Source: Strix aluco
Lineage: Eukaryota; Chordata; Aves; Strigiformes; Strigidae
Length of the DNA stretch: 64,000 nucleotides
Direction: 5' to 3'
NCBI RefSeq assembly: GCF_031877795.1
Contig: NC_133939.1
Location: 7,049,698 to 7,113,697, forward strand
Both the position numbers and the translations under genes were made by a program. Numbering within the stretch: position 1 is the stretch's first letter; every line of letters starts with the position of its first letter. Positions 33,201 to 48,200 of the stretch are shown here, piece after piece. The notes under the pieces are model-generated. The model saw nothing but the letters and a program-made list of their open reading frames with translations. It did not search any database and had not been told where the DNA came from.

Positions 33201-36200
33201 GCGATCCTCATGTGAATGGTCCCTATTACAGTGTCTACGTTGTACGGTCCATCAATCCGATCAGCCACTACGACCAGGGAATCTAGTAAAACAAGACAGA
33301 GACATCTCTCATCAGACTGTACAAACCAAGTTAAAGATCACACTCGTGCCGTGTGGGATAAGCTGCTGGCCCCTCGGCAGGCTTGTTGGGAGACATCACT
33401 CCATTTTCACTACTGCCCAAGTGCATGCTCGTACTCCTCCGGCATGGGACAGCTGTCCCTTCCCAGTACACACGTAAAGCCACTCTCAGTGGCGAAGGAA
33501 CACAGGTCACCTCCTGCAAATGGTAAATGCAACCTGTATTCACACAAAGTGACTAACATTTCCCAGGGTGCTACAGAAAGGAAAAATGGAAAAGAAGAAA
33601 TATTAAGTAATGCATAGCAGTACTTGACCCTAACTCATTGCATGTCTTCAGCAAAGCACTGCAGCCAGCAGAAAGAGGGAGAATGAGGGTCAGTAAAGTG
33701 CCAAAGGTACTGGATGTGGCAAATAGCTTCTGCAGCAGTGAAGGAGTGAGAAAAGGAGTAATTCTCCTCACCACCACCTCTGAAGGACAACATGTGACCA
33801 GCCAGGGAAATATCAGGCTATAAAGGCAGAGAAGCAGATCAAAATGCCCACAACTACACTGGTAAACAGGACAGGGAGTGACTGAGGGGTGCCTCTTGCT
33901 TTCAGCTCCTCTTATCTTGGAAAGCTCTGATGTCCAAGTGCGCCTACCTGGCCTGGAAGCTCCTGCCTGGATGGCTGCTTTGGGAATGTGCATGGCTTAG
34001 AAAAAAATTACCAGCCTCTGCCTATCTCCAGAGATGATTCTCAGTTCTCCAGCTGGGTCTGAAGCAAGGACAGCCTATATACTCATAGGGCATTGGGCAC
34101 TGGGGAATGTCACTGCAGAGAAAAGCTGACATCCTGGGTGTCCAGTGAGATTTAAATAGGATCTCAGGGCAGGGCCAAAACTGGGTTTGGACATCTAAAC
34201 CAGGTCTGATTTTGCCAGTCAAAAATTGTATTTCTGAAAGTCACTGCTATGCTGCTGCTGCCTCAGCTTCCTACGACTTGTGCTTTAGTAGCCCAGAGGC
34301 CAGGCCATGCATAAGCTTCTTCATCAGCATTTAGGCACTTGGCATTCAGTTACATGTGACCTCAGATGGCTCCAGTGTGGTCTTCTTTCCCCCTAGGCCA
34401 CACCAGAAACCTCCTGGCAGGACAAGGGATCTGTCTGAGCACTGAGGTGGCCTGTGCTCATCTGGAACAGAAAGCGCTTCATGTTCCTGTGGCCTTGCAA
34501 CATGGAAGAAAACAAGTGTGATGGCTTTGTGTTGGTTCTTCTCTACACAAAGAGGGTCAAATCCCAGGGTCTAGGTTGGAGATTTGTACCATTCATAAAT
34601 GGAGTTATTAATTAGGAGTGATTAATTCCTCTGTCCTAAATCCTGATACCTCACCTGTCAGCCTGGCAGGAGACTGTCACAGCAGATGGTGTGATGTTGC
34701 AGAAAAGCTTATTCAGCATGAGTTTGTACTGCCAATGTTATTCATGAGCAACAAAACCACCAGGTGAATTATACCTGGCAGTCCAACAGAGTATCAGTAA
34801 AACACCTCCTTCAACCTACACCATCCCACAGTGTGTATGTGTCACCCGTGATACTGCTTTAAAGGACTGATGCTTATCTTTGAGCCACACTGCAAATTTC
34901 CTTTGAGCAGGAGTCCAGACAGCTGGGGTACAACCATGGACCACTGTCATTTCAAAGCTGCTAGGAAACTATTCAGTCCATTGCCTGGGCAAGACAGCAG
35001 GACTTGGCCCAAATACCCCAAATTACTTCCACGAGGTCTAGGTGAGGTTTGTGCAGAAACACTAGGTCCACAGTGGACGTAGTGTGTTAATAATGAAGGT
35101 CTGATCCTGAGCCTACTGTTGTCAATTTAAGAGCATGCTCAACCATCGCAAGTATGTTCTGTCTGCTCTTACATGATTGATGTTCAGAACCTGACAGCTC
35201 TCAGAGAATGACCAAGCTGGGTAAAGACTGGACAAGAAACAGCACAAACTCACAGAAGATACCAGATCATGCCCACAGGGCTCACAGTCTGAAAGCAGAT
35301 CTAGCCTGCAGAGAGCAAGGGCATTAGTCACACAACTGGGAGGCCTCAAACCTTGGCCAGTCTGGAGCACGGATCACAAAATACTCTTTGCTCACGTCTA
35401 TAATATAGGATTTAACAACATGCAAAGTCACAGATTGGAAACATTATGTATCTATTTTCAGGACTTAAAAAAAAAGAAAAATGCTTTTGCTGGTTAGCTT
35501 GAGCAAGAATGGAAACAAGGGCCACAGTTTCTAAGTTAATGTGCTCTCATCTCCTGCAACACAGTCCTATGGCAGCAATGATTCCTAAAGCTAAACATGC
35601 CATACAATGTTATTTTATATTCTGGGAAATAACATCTCCTGCAACATTCAAGAGCTTGCAGTTTAACTCTGCTGCCACTCAGGGGTTGCGGTGTCATCTT
35701 CGAGAGTGTATTTTCCAGACAATTTTAGTTTGCAGACACTAATGTTGAGATACAGACATTTAAATCAAAGGCTGCACCCCCAAATTAGTGATAAATTATG
35801 TTTGAACCACTTACTATAAAAAACTCCCTTAATTTGACCTGCCCTAATTTGTCAGATTGAAAGAGCAATGCTGTGTTTAGTGTAACAAAATCCTCTCCAG
35901 CTACACAGAAGGGCCTGGAGAAAGGTGAAGAATGGACAATGTCAGTGAACTGCTACCTTTGACTCTACGCCTCGCTCCAGTCCTTGATCAAATTGTGACC
36001 TCTGACACTAAAACGTACAACTGCAATTTGAAGGAAGCTCCAATTTCCTCCTAGCCATCACCCCTTGACAGTGTCTCCCGGGGAAGAGGAAGCCAGAATA
36101 AGTGCAAAATGCACCCAGAATTGCCTCCCTGTCAATCAAGCAGAGCTGTATGTTGACCTTTCAGGAAACGGGCAGTCATCCTGCCAGGAAAGCAGTGACG

Positions 36201-39200
36201 GGTAACAGTTGGCTTGCTCTGGTCAGAAAGGCCAAAGTGCCATCAGAGTCCTGGTGTAAACCCTGGGGAAGGGAATGTTCCTCCCCCTCTTTTGCTGCAG
36301 GCTCCCAAGTCACTCTCATGGGGAGCACTTCCAATTAGCCGCAGTAAGTTGCCACTTGGTTCGTTAGCCCCAGAGCGAGGTGCGCAGCTGGCCAATGCAC
36401 CTCACCGAGCAAGTGCACCAGCCTCTGTGTGCAGCGGTTTGGTATTTATTTTGCCATGTCCCTTGAGAGGCAGATGACACTCCTTGTCCTTCAGTGGGAT
36501 TTTTATTGTTAACACCACCAGACATCAACCCTGAGCCAGCCTGTCGGGCTGCAGCAGGCTAGTGAGTGAGCTGGCGGTCTTGCTGGCTCCCGTGGCAAGA
36601 CACGGGAAACGACCAAGCCCGAAGCTCATCTCCTCTGGTGCCTGCCTTCCATGAGCCCAGACAAACACTAAGGCTCCCTCAGGTCTCAGATCACTCCAGA
36701 TCTAAATGTACAACCTGGGAGAGAAAGAGGAGCTTGCTGGGTGATGCTCTGTGGGCACAAGGAGTGAGAGCTTTACCACTGCAAACAACCTCCCCCGATG
36801 GACTGCAGATGGGGAAAGGATGTGCACTGTAACACAAACACAACATTTTTCTAAACACAGACCCTCACCAGCCTTAAACCATGTCCATCAGCTCCACAAG
36901 CCACTCTCAGCAGTAGTTCACATTTAAACTAGGAGCCACGGGATCTGGAAAAAACAGCTGAGTGACACCTGTGGTTTTCTTAAAAGAGATGCCCAGGTCT
37001 GATCAGGCAATGCAGAATTTCCTGCAGGAACACTTGGCTGAAGTTCTGCAGCCTGTGTTGCACAGCAGATCAGACCACACCATCACAGTGATATTTCTCA
37101 ATGAAATGGCCACCTCTATACAAACTACTTTAAAATATCCATTACCTTAGCTGAGTGACAAAACAACCCTGAAATGAGCTCTTTTCTTATTTAAAATACA
37201 AGTCTAATTTTCTCATTCCTGGTGACGTCTGTGACTTCCCCCTCCCCATGTATTTGTTTAAGACACCTCTTTTGTTTTAGAAGTACGTGATTCTGGTCCC
37301 TTTGCTCTCCATCCATGGAAACAGTTTATGGCTCCACGTCTCTAGGCTACCTCCCAAGGAGGGCAGCAAGTACTTCTCCTGTGCCCTCACAAGTGCTCTG
37401 GTATGGATGAGGCAGCTCCGAGAGTGTACATGTGGCAGGATCTGTCCCTAAGCTTCAGTGCTTGGAAGGGAAGAAAGAATTACTCGAATGCAAAGTGTGG
37501 GACAATCCCAAATGAGCACAGGCAAGATGACAACTCTTTAAGCCCTTGTTAGCCAGCCCAGCAGTGTCCCTTCTAATAGTATTAAAGCCCAGCAAAATGT
37601 CCTGCAACAGCTTCTAGGCATCAGATCATGGACAGAGAAACTATAGTGTAAAAGAGCCTCCAACAGTCCTTTCTTTACTCGCCAAACATTGCCTCAGAGA
37701 GTTCAAAAGGTGCCATGAGAGGCAGCTGTGCTGCAGCAGAGGAAGGCCATCTTACCCATCAGGTACTTCCACTCGGTGTTCAGGTCTGCTTGGTTGGCCA
37801 GGCAGCCCTTCACGACGTTCAGGCAGTAGTTGTTGCATGGCTTCACGCTGGACATGCCCCGGCAGTGTGGACAGTACATCAGCTTCATGATGGCACGAGT
37901 GCACTCGTGGCTGAGAGATACCTGGGGAGGAGACAGATCAGAGTGAGGCACACAGGCTGGTCAGGGGGGCATCTGGGAGAACTTCCCCCTTTCCCAGGGG
38001 TGAAGGAGCTTGGTGTGATCTGGAAGGTAGCACATTTACCCAGGTGCATGGCCCTGGGAACGCTGCTTCCCCTCTCACTGCCTCTCCTTCCCCCCACCCC
38101 TCCTCAGGTGTCACCCCCGTCAGAGGGACAGGACCTGCGAGGCAGCTGCTAGTTCCTCAGGCTGTGTTTGAACCCAGGGTTCTCGGAAAAACCTGTATGT
38201 GAGCACCATCCATCCAGCCAGGTCTGGTGGCCACAAGGACAGCCCAGGCTGTCCACTGGCTGTAGCCGTGACCCCGACATGTGGTGCACGCGTGTCTCTG
38301 GAGCCTCTGCAATCGGGGCCACCATCGTGCCCTTTCTGCAGGAAGGGTCTGTTCTTGCTGCCTGGCAGACACAGGTGTCCCGCCACAAACTGCATCTCTG
38401 GCTTCCTGGGGGGACAAACAGCGGGGGCTGCACATGGAAAGTTCTCAGCTGGCATCTTTGGAAAGGAGAATGGCGTTAGGGGAAGACTTGAACAATTCCA
38501 AAAATACAGGCAATTGAGAGCCCTCGACACTGGGAAGTGATTGCTCTCTGAAAGCACTTCAGGAGCCGCAGGCAGCCGGTGAAGCAGGCCAACACACGCC
38601 ATGCCAGTGACTCACAGGCACTGCACGTGCAGTCGATGTTTTGCAGAGGTGACCCTGGAGGCGGCTTTGGCACCTTTAATTAAACCACCCTGGTCCCATA
38701 AGCACAGAGCCAGTGCAGGTGCAGAGCAGGGTAGCAGCCTCTGCAGCACGTCAAAGTCTCCCCAGACTGTCAGCCATGGGACAGTGTCCCTCTCTGACTG
38801 CCACGGGCAAGGGGCTGTCAGTGTAAGCTGAGTGATGAATAACAACCTGGCAGACCCTGCAGAGGTGCTGGCAGAGCTCAGTGCTCCCCTCTTTCTTTGC
38901 TGAAGTGTTTTCTCATTTGTGGTCTTTTTCCATCTTCGCTCAGATCCATTTGCAATTCCCTTGTCATTCTTTTAAAAGCATTTACAAAAATAAACATAAG
39001 CGTCTGCATGCAAGTCTCATTTGGTACCAGGTACTTGGCACTCACAAGGAGCCCAAAGGTGGAAAAGTAATGGAAGGGGCAAATCTTGACATGGAAAAAT
39101 CCCTGAGCCTCAAGCTGTAGCAGCAATGCTAAGAACTGCCCTGACCTCTTTATTACTTGTGAAAAATACTTTGAACATGGCCTTTTAAGTTTCTTCTGGG

Positions 39201-42200
39201 GGACTCCAGAAAGATTCAGTTCTAAGTCACCCTTAGGAGAGTGTGAACATGCTGAGCCCACTATTAGAGGTTGAGAGAGAAAATCCCTAAGCTTCCCCCC
39301 TCCTGAAACTGCCTGCATGGTAGCACCTCACTTCCAGTCAGCCTTGGAAAACGAATGTTGGATGATGCTGGGGCTTCATCAGGCAGGATTTTGTTAAAAT
39401 TACCTTGTGAGAATCCTCTTCAGGACCAGGACAAAAATTTCTAGGTCTCAGAGACAGAACCTACACAGAAACCGCTTCCCCGCCTCAGCCACCAGAACAA
39501 GCCCTGAGCTGCCTGTGGAAAAACGTCGTGTTCCACGGCGACCAGAGGGGCTGAGCCTTGCAGGAAGCACCACGCACGCCAAGGCTTCGCTCTGCCTCCT
39601 CGGCGAGACTCCTGCCTCCTTTCTGGGACAACTCCCGCAGCCAGACACCGGCTGAGGCTGCCGTGCGGCTCTGCTGCCAGGAGATGGAGGCTTCGTCCCG
39701 CCGCACCGCACGGGAGCCACACGCTTCATCTCCGGGAGGAGCTGGCGAAGGCACCGCCGTCTCCCGCCTCAGTGATCTGAGAGGGGATGCAACAAAGCAG
39801 AGGGACAGGCAAACAAAAGAATAGTTTACTTTACATCTCAGGGTTTAAACAACCATGACTGAAGAGTGACTGAAAAGACAACTAGGAAGAGCATGTTGAA
39901 CTTCCTTGCTCATGAATTTCGTGGCTTGCATCAGAAATAACGTGGCCAGCAGGGACAGGGAAGGGATCTTACCCCTGTACTCGGCACTGGTGAGGCCACA
40001 CCTCGATGACTGTGTTCAGTTTTGGGCCCCTCACTACAAAAAGGACATTGAATTACTTGAGGATGTCCAGAGAAGGGCAACGGAGCTGGTGAAGTGTCTG
40101 GAGCACAGGTCTGATGGGGAGTGGCTGAGGGAACTGGGGGTGTTTAGTCTGGAGAAGAGGAGGCTGAGGGGAGACCTCATCACCCTCTACAGCTACCTGA
40201 AAGGAGGGTGCAGAGAGCTGGGGATGAGTCTCTTTAACCAAGTAATAAGCGATAGGACAAGAGGGAATGGCCTCAAGTTGTGCCAGGGAAGGTTTAGACT
40301 AGATATTAGGAAGCATTTCTTTACAGAATGGGTAGTCAGGCATTGGAATAGGCTGCCCAGGGCAGTGGTGGAGTCCCCATCCCTGGAGGTGTTTAAGAGT
40401 CGAGTTGACATAGCGCTGAGGGATCTGGTGGAGTTGAGAACTGTCAGTGCTAGGTCAATGGTTGGACTAGATGATCTTCAAGGTCCTTTCCAACCTAGAT
40501 GATTCTGTGATTCTGTGAACACTAACGCAGGCTGAAGACCTTCCAAAACCAGAGCATTTACACAGAAACCAGGAGATGCAGCTAGGAAAGGAGCTGCGAC
40601 TTCTCCTTCCCCAGACAGAGCATTTGCGAACAGGAATTATACGGTGAAGCTCCAACTACAGTGTGCAACCTGCGCAGGCAACCATGTCCTGAACATAACT
40701 TTGTCTCCATGTTTCATGGGCATGCCTCGTCACTGCTCATCCCGGCTTACCCAGCTGTGGCCATGGAGCACCGTAACCTCACACAGCACAAACCGGGCTG
40801 CAACGTCCCGGGAGCTGCGGCACAAACGAGTCACGCAGCTGAGCCCTGAAACATGGGACTTCCCAGAGTACTGATGGGAACCAGGGAGCAGCCGGATGGT
40901 TTGCCTGTACCCACACAGACCAGTGGTTGCACTGCCACAGCCTTTTGGAGTGGAGGGACTGAAGTGCGTTGGCTGGAAAGCGGGACTGCAGCGGCCTGCG
41001 CAGGAAACACCCCTGGGGCGGTGCGGGCCAGCCAGCGGGTGCCAGAGAGGACAGCCACCAGCAGCTAGAAAACAAAGCTGTTTGGTACGCTGCCAGGGCC
41101 CGTAGGGGACACTGGGAGAGGCAAGTGACAGATCTTGGCTCAGAAAAGCATCTCCAACAGGCTTAGCTTTAAAGTACGGTGTAAACCCAACAACTGTACT
41201 GGAGCTACCCAGGTGACCACAGAGAGCCCATATTTAAATGAAGCTTGTGACAGGCCCAGTGGGCACTTCACAAGTATTTCTGTTTGCAGAATTTATCCTG
41301 GTCTCTGCATCTATTTCTGTGTGTGTCTTTTTCCAACAAAACAGAAAGGACCTTCACACCCTGAGCACAGCACTCCCTCACCCACCAGAGTCGTGGTGCG
41401 GGGCCACCCGTGCCCTGCCACCGTGCAGAGCTGTGGAGGGGAGCGGTGGGCCCACTCCTTGGTGCCCACTTACTCCATCTGGCCTCTGGCACGACTGGCG
41501 AGTGTGGGCAGCTGCCAAGGCTCCCCGTGATGCAGACAGCTGCCTGCTGTCCTGTAACCCACCTCCCTCCGACCTCTCCACGGCTGTCAGCCAGCCAAAA
41601 CAGCCTGTCCCCAGCTACACTGCCTGTGTCCCTGCTGGTGCCCACAGAACAGCCGCCTCCTGCCCACACAGCTCTTGTGGGCTGCTGCCACCTGCCTTGG
41701 GGAAGCGGGTGCAGGCAGAGCACTGGGTGGCAATGGCACCTGAGGCTCAGGCTCAGCTCCTGCGGGTCTGGGGGGGAAAAAAGCTGCTTTTGCACCTCAG
41801 CGAGGATCATTTCTGGATGTCAAGGAGGAGCCTGTCACTCTCATAAGGTGGCTTTGTCACCCGGAGGACAGTGGAGTGCCACACTGCCCCAGGGGGGGAC
41901 CCTGTGGCAGCCAGGAGATGATCACCCCTTGCCCCTGCTCCCCTGCCCCAGAGCCTCTCCTCTGAAGATGAGCAGGTGGCACATCCACCACCAGCTGCTG
42001 CTCCACTGAATCTGGCAGGTGCCAAGTGTTCAACTTAATCTCTTGGCAGGATAAGTATTAATTTTTGCAGGTGGAAAAGGCCAGGCTCCACTCCCTTTCC
42101 CCAAAGAACTACCCAAACCCCTCCTGTTGGCAGCAGCACTCCTTTTTCACAGGCGGGCTGAAGAGGAGAACCGAGAACAGAAGGATGAGAGGGCAGGAAG

Positions 42201-45200
42201 AGGAATTTCAGAGAGTATTTTCTGCATGTTTGCTTGGCCAGAGCTCAGTTCCACCCAGTCCATGGACTTCTGCTCTACACAGGACAGAGGAGAGTGGGGG
42301 TTTGGGGCTCCCAGAGCCCCTCCCAGCCCTGATCCTGCACCATCCCTTCGGGGGACCTGCAGCATGTTAAGGAACAGAGCCCTTCAAACATCTCTTAGTC
42401 CTTGTGGATTAGTTTCCTTAAGTAACCTTCCAGGGTTTTTCAGGGATGCTGTATCCACACAGGGGAATCCCAGTCCCAGTTAGGAGGGGCTGAGATTCCC
42501 TGCCCTGTATGGAAACAGCAACACAACCAGGAGAGCGCTGCAGCTCCCTTGCCTGCTCACCTCTTGGGCACAGCCACTCCAGCAGTGGCACTGGGGAGAA
42601 GAGCTCCTCAGGCTGGAGCCGTGGGGCCACGTGCCCTCCACGGCAGCTTGTTGCAGATAAACACCCCCACGGTGAGACTGAAGCAGTTTCTCTGAGCTGG
42701 CAAAGTCAGGACTGACCTCCACCTGCACACTGAGACATCTTCACTTCCTTGTGCTTCTGTTTTCACCCTTCAGCCTTTAAAAGAACCTGAAACGTTATGA
42801 CCTACCCCCCTGCCCAACAGCTAATGGGTGCCACCTAAGAGGGAGAACCCCTCTGGCTTCCCAATGCAGATTTGCAATAACTAATAGATCAATAAGCAAC
42901 ATCCTCTATACATCATAGGTGGCCTAAAAGCATGAGCATGCAAACTCCTGCAGATGGAGTGAAACATAACATAATTTCTTCATCTTTAAATTACCTGGCA
43001 CAGCGTGAAGACAGTACATGACAATAATTGATTTCTCTAAGTACCATCAACCTGGCCCAGCCTGTGGCTGGTTCTCTTTTAAGGAGACATAGTTCTCCTT
43101 TAACTTTAGTGGCACCTATAGTCTTTTCTTAGCTCAGTGACCTAGAAACTGAATTAAGATGTTAAGAGAACATGCACAATACATTGGAGAAGCCATTTCC
43201 CAAAGAACTGAAAAAAAATTACTGAGAGATATGGCTTGGAGCCAGGACACTCTTCACTCAGTTGTCAGAGGTATAAATAAGTATGCAAAACAAAGCTAAG
43301 CCCAGCTTAAAAATATACTGTTCCTACGTCATTGCTCAGTTAAAATCCACATACTCTATTCTGATCCCAGTGACATCAGTGGGTACAGTCCCTTAAAGTG
43401 TAAGCCCAGTGATGAAGTGATAAGGAAAAAATATTATCTTCTAAGACATACCCAAAATAGGGGACAAATTGGTATTGAGCAATAAATAATTTTAATTAAA
43501 ACTACTTTACAGCTGGGAATACAGTAGTTGATTCGAGTAGCAATGAGGTAACGCAACAGGAACAGGTGGCTGCCTCATAAAAAGCCCTGTTCCACCATAA
43601 GCACTGACATTTCAAGGAGGCTGTCATCAGGTATTATCCCACGGCTGTGGCTTGCAGCAAGAGCCGAGCTCTGTGCTTTTCCATGGCTACTTTCCAAAGC
43701 CTGATATGTGCCCATGCTTTGTTGATGAAGCCACCAGGCCAGATGTGAATTGCTCGAGGCAAGAACTTTGCCAGAGCAAAAGATCCTTGCAGACTCTCTT
43801 GTGTCACGCCTCGGACGGAGCTGGAGCCTGCTCGCAGGTTTGCACAGCTCACGGCACAGCCGCCCATCGTGGCTGCTGAGCTGGGGCTCACCGTGCGATT
43901 ATTCAGCACCAGTGCTTGCACAGCAGCCAGCAGAGAACGGTCACGTGTGGAGATAATATGACAGAAAATTGGGAACACATAATTCTCAGCATTTGGAGTG
44001 GCATTGGTTTCCCTCATTTTTCCTCCTCCTGAGCAATGTTTAAATCAATTACAGTAAAATGAATGACTTTTGCAAGTGATTTGCTGAGAGGATGGGCTGG
44101 GGGATTAGTCGCTAGCTGAGTTCCTTGCCACCCCCCAGCCAATTTAGAAAACATTCAGTGTGAAAGGCTTCAAACAGAACACCCCTCCTGCCATGTATTT
44201 TATTAATATGCTTTGCAAGCAGAGAATCACAGAAACACAGGAGGCTCAGGGATAACAAGCTGTCACCTACTCTGTCTCCCTGCATTGAGACACATTTGAG
44301 GAGAGCTAAGTCATTCTTCATATTACCTAAAGCATAACTTCAGAAGAGTTGTAAACTTTCTGAAGCGAGTACACAGGGAGGTGAAACTGCTTGTAGAAGG
44401 GGAAAGTATTCAGCTCCAACAGGTGAGACACCCCTGCACAGACACTCGAGGGACTGAAGACACCTGAGTGCAGACAGTTCTTGGGACAGCCAGGGCTTTA
44501 GTCTCTGTAGGAGACACAGCAGCAGGGCAACACTCTGGCCAAAATGGGCAAGATTTTTCCAGAGCATAGGAAAAAGCCTTCATGTCCTTTCTCTGTGCCT
44601 TTAAAGAACAAATCAAACTTGTGATTTACATGTTCAACCCAAGTTACCCATCTTTGCACAGATACACATGCTCACAGATAACAAAAGCATGTTTTATAGA
44701 GCCATGGGACACTTCTCTCTCAGCCCCACCATTATCTGTTCTTTCTCCCACCAAAGCACCTACCCAGGTTATGTGTTGATTTTCCAAATAACACCCACTG
44801 ATTTGTAAGCCTTTTTTTCAGTGCAAGGTTTGGTGCAAGTCACAACAGATGCAAAAAGGGGTGCAATTCCTCCTGGCCTGACCCTGGACCTCTCTGAAGC
44901 TACAACAGTGGGAGGCTTTTCACCCTTCTGAAATGGGACCTCATTTGACAGTTTGCACAGAAGAACAGAGAAGTGCAAAGAAGAGACATGTTTTCTGCCA
45001 TTACCCTAATGCCTACTGCTTGGAAAATATTTGAGACCCTCTAAAACATCCCAAGTAATATTAGGGTACAGAAAGGACCATGGAAGTGATGATAGGAGTC
45101 TTATACGTTACTGAGTTTTCACAAGCACACTGTCTCTTTTAGCTAAAAACTGCTACACCCTCCTCACTCCAAAAAGCATTTCTTTATCCAAGACAATTAT

Positions 45201-48200
45201 TTCCTGAAAAGGTGGCTGGGAAGACCAAAGGACGAAGTGTGGGATGCAGAGAGAAGGGCCCTGGGGAACAGTGACCACAGAGGCACCAGCGCTGGGACAA
45301 GCTCTGTACGTCACGGCCAGGACTTACAGGGTCTTTTTGATCAAGCAATGATTCTCCCTCCCCCTCCCAACTTCCTGAGCGTTGGAGAAAGGTTGAGCTT
45401 TAGGAAGCCACAGGCACCTGGAAAATTGTTTTAACAGTGGCAGTACCCAGCTGCTTCCACAGCAGCACGGTGTGCGGTGGGCTGTGCCGCCGGCTCTGTC
45501 GGGCACAGCACGCCTGGCCCTGGCCGGCTGCAAGGGCCCTGCTCCTGCAGCTGGTGGCAGGGCTCCTGCGCCCATCGGGAGGTAGTCAGCTCCTTTGGCA
45601 CCCAGAACCTGCAGCCAAGCTGCAGATGATGATTTTGAAGTGCTGGTTTCAAACAAGGAAAAGAAAAGAAGAAAAAACCCTACCCCAACCCCAAATCCTT
45701 TCTCCTTTTGAAGCCTGGCTTAAAAGCAAATTAGAACCTTCAGCCTAGCTGCAATTTGATGGGACTCCTCGGCCTTCAGGGGCCTTTAAGTACATCTGAA
45801 AGGCATTTAACACCAATAAAATAAGCTGAGCTCTTGCCGGTATTCTTCCTACCCTCCCTCTCCTGTTACACATTCACCCCCAGGCTGCTGTGAACCATCT
45901 GTGCCTTGCTTCCCAGGGGAAGCAGGGTTAGGTAGAGGGGAGAAATTTGGGGATGGAGAAAGAGGCCTGGATGAAAAACACAGGCTGCTGGAAGTGCTGT
46001 CAACTCCCCTGGCTTGTCATAGGGATGCGGGCAGGTTGGCTGATGGAGGCAGAAGGCTAAGCTAGTACCTAATGCTGTCAATGGAGCTGTTTTTCTGTAG
46101 GCTCTGTCCCCTCTAAAAATTTTGCCCAGGGGTGTATGAGGGCGGCCTGCAGGGAGCTCTCTGCAGTGTGGTGTTGGTGTTCACTGAGCTGGACCACGTC
46201 CCTGCCACGTGGCTGCTCTCCTGGTCCCTTCCTGGCTTTAGTCTCCGAAGAGCAGTGCAGACACAAGGTGGGCACGGGGACCTCTAGCACCTGGCTGCGG
46301 TTTTGGCGTGATGCAGGGATGGTTGGGGTGAACACAGAATACCTCCAGATATATGTCAAAATGTGCCTGCACTAACTCTCAGGTATATTTTTCCAGGTAG
46401 AAGGACTCAGTGTCTGAATGGCCATTCTAATCTCCAGAAGCACCAGTTAAACCCAGTGACACTAGGCAACTCAGACTTCCAAACTGACGGATGCTTTAAA
46501 GCCAGCAGATAGCAGGCGGGTTTCTAGAAGCAGGCACGTGTGCTGGGCAGCTAGAGGCAGAAAGCACCTATAGCTGGACACCTCCACAGGTCTGGGGGCT
46601 GAAGACAGCTACGCAGGCAGCCGCAGCTGAAGCATTCGTAGCACCCTCACTTACCTTCCCATGAATATTTTAAAGGCAGGTGATAGAAGTAAGGGAAGTT
46701 TTTCCTGCCAGCTGTGAAACACCCATTCTGGTTTAAGAGAAAACAGATCAGCTCTTCAATTCACAGATCTGGCCATGTGTGCTGGGAAATGCAGGCGGGT
46801 GTTCAGAGCCACTCCAATTACCCCAAATCCCTCAGTTGGAATTGTACAGTTGGGATAAAGTTGTCAGTATGAAGAACAGCAGCTACAAAATAGGCCAAGC
46901 AGGGGAGCGGATCCTGCCGGGCCAGTGGTGGAGAGCGCTGCTGAGCTGCCTGTGGGATGATCGCCAGCCCAGGTACAGGCTCAGCCAGCCAGCCTCGTCC
47001 TCTCTTTTATAACCAGACCGGGCCGGGAGGACAAGTTTGTGTTTCGCCAGAGAGCTGGCCGGCTCTGTGATCAGGGCTATCTGCAACATTGCAATTTCAC
47101 GTTGGGAAACATTTCATTTTTACAGTCTCCCTGCGGAAGGACCCTCAAATACTATGACCAAAAAAAAAATCAGGGCTGTGCTGTTCTCTGCATCTCCACG
47201 TGTGCAAGCTGGAAGTCAGGGCCACGGCAGCTCCATGCACTGGGCTGTCAGTGCCCAACCTCCCCCATGAAAGGAGCGGGAGCTGCAGGTGCTCCCATCC
47301 CTCCGCTGGCGCGGGGAGCAGACCCTGTTCTCTCTGCCACATGGTCAGCAGCTGCCTTGTGCATGTTTATGCCAGCCCTGATGTAATTAGCACCTTGACG
47401 TGTGTTAAATGAACCAAGCTTTGCAATCTTTTAGAATAAAACTCTAAAAGAAACAGCTGCAGGGCTGACAGAAATATGATTCTTTCAAAGTCTAATGAAT
47501 TGTATAATCACTTCAGTCATTATTTTGCATCTTCCTTCCACAAATGCACAGCGACGAGTCCTTGGAGCACAGTGAGTTTTAAGCCTCACCAAGTCCATCA
47601 TTCAAAATACATCAAGCATGTTTCCAAACCCCCGTCAGGGATCAGAAAGAAAGTGGGGCGCAGGCACAGCATGCTGGTGGTGGCTGTACTGGGGACTGGT
47701 GGCAGGGGCAAGGCACAGACAGCCCTGCAGTTCGGTGACCCTCTTGCTTTCACCTCAACGTGTTCAGCTCAGCACAGGAATGAAGGCTGATGCCAAATCC
47801 ATGTCCTTCGTGCTCCAGCAAACCAGAGCTGCTGTTAAGCCTGAGGCCAGACAAACTGCCTGGGTCCATCCCCACCAGCCCAGCAGCCAAATGGCCATTT
47901 TGCAGACTCAGAAAAAAAAATTCAAAAAATGAAGGCTAGGGTCATCCAGCCAAATTGGGGCAGCAAAACAGAGAGCAGAATTGGCCCTGTCTCCCTCCAC
48001 AGCCAGTGGTGAGGGCACTTCCAGAGGGCAGTGAGGATGGCTCCAGAAGGCAGTACAGCCTGCGAGCGACACCAGACCTGAGGGCAGGACCCACAGCTGA
48101 CCAGGAGGATCTGTCCCTTCAGATTCCTGTGTAGTGCCTAACTACCTTCAGATATTAAAATGAGGAACATCCATGTGGATACACAGACTGCTGTTATGCT

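Noticed and set aside
43634-44017. 127-codon minus-strand frame in the GPC1 intron
   Set aside because: No domain, no matching splice sites in the GPC1 phase and nothing recognised; treated as chance.
45437-45748. GC-rich frames on both strands near 45.4-45.7 kb
   Set aside because: Low-complexity Leu/Pro/Ala-rich translations without motifs, consistent with GC-rich non-coding DNA.
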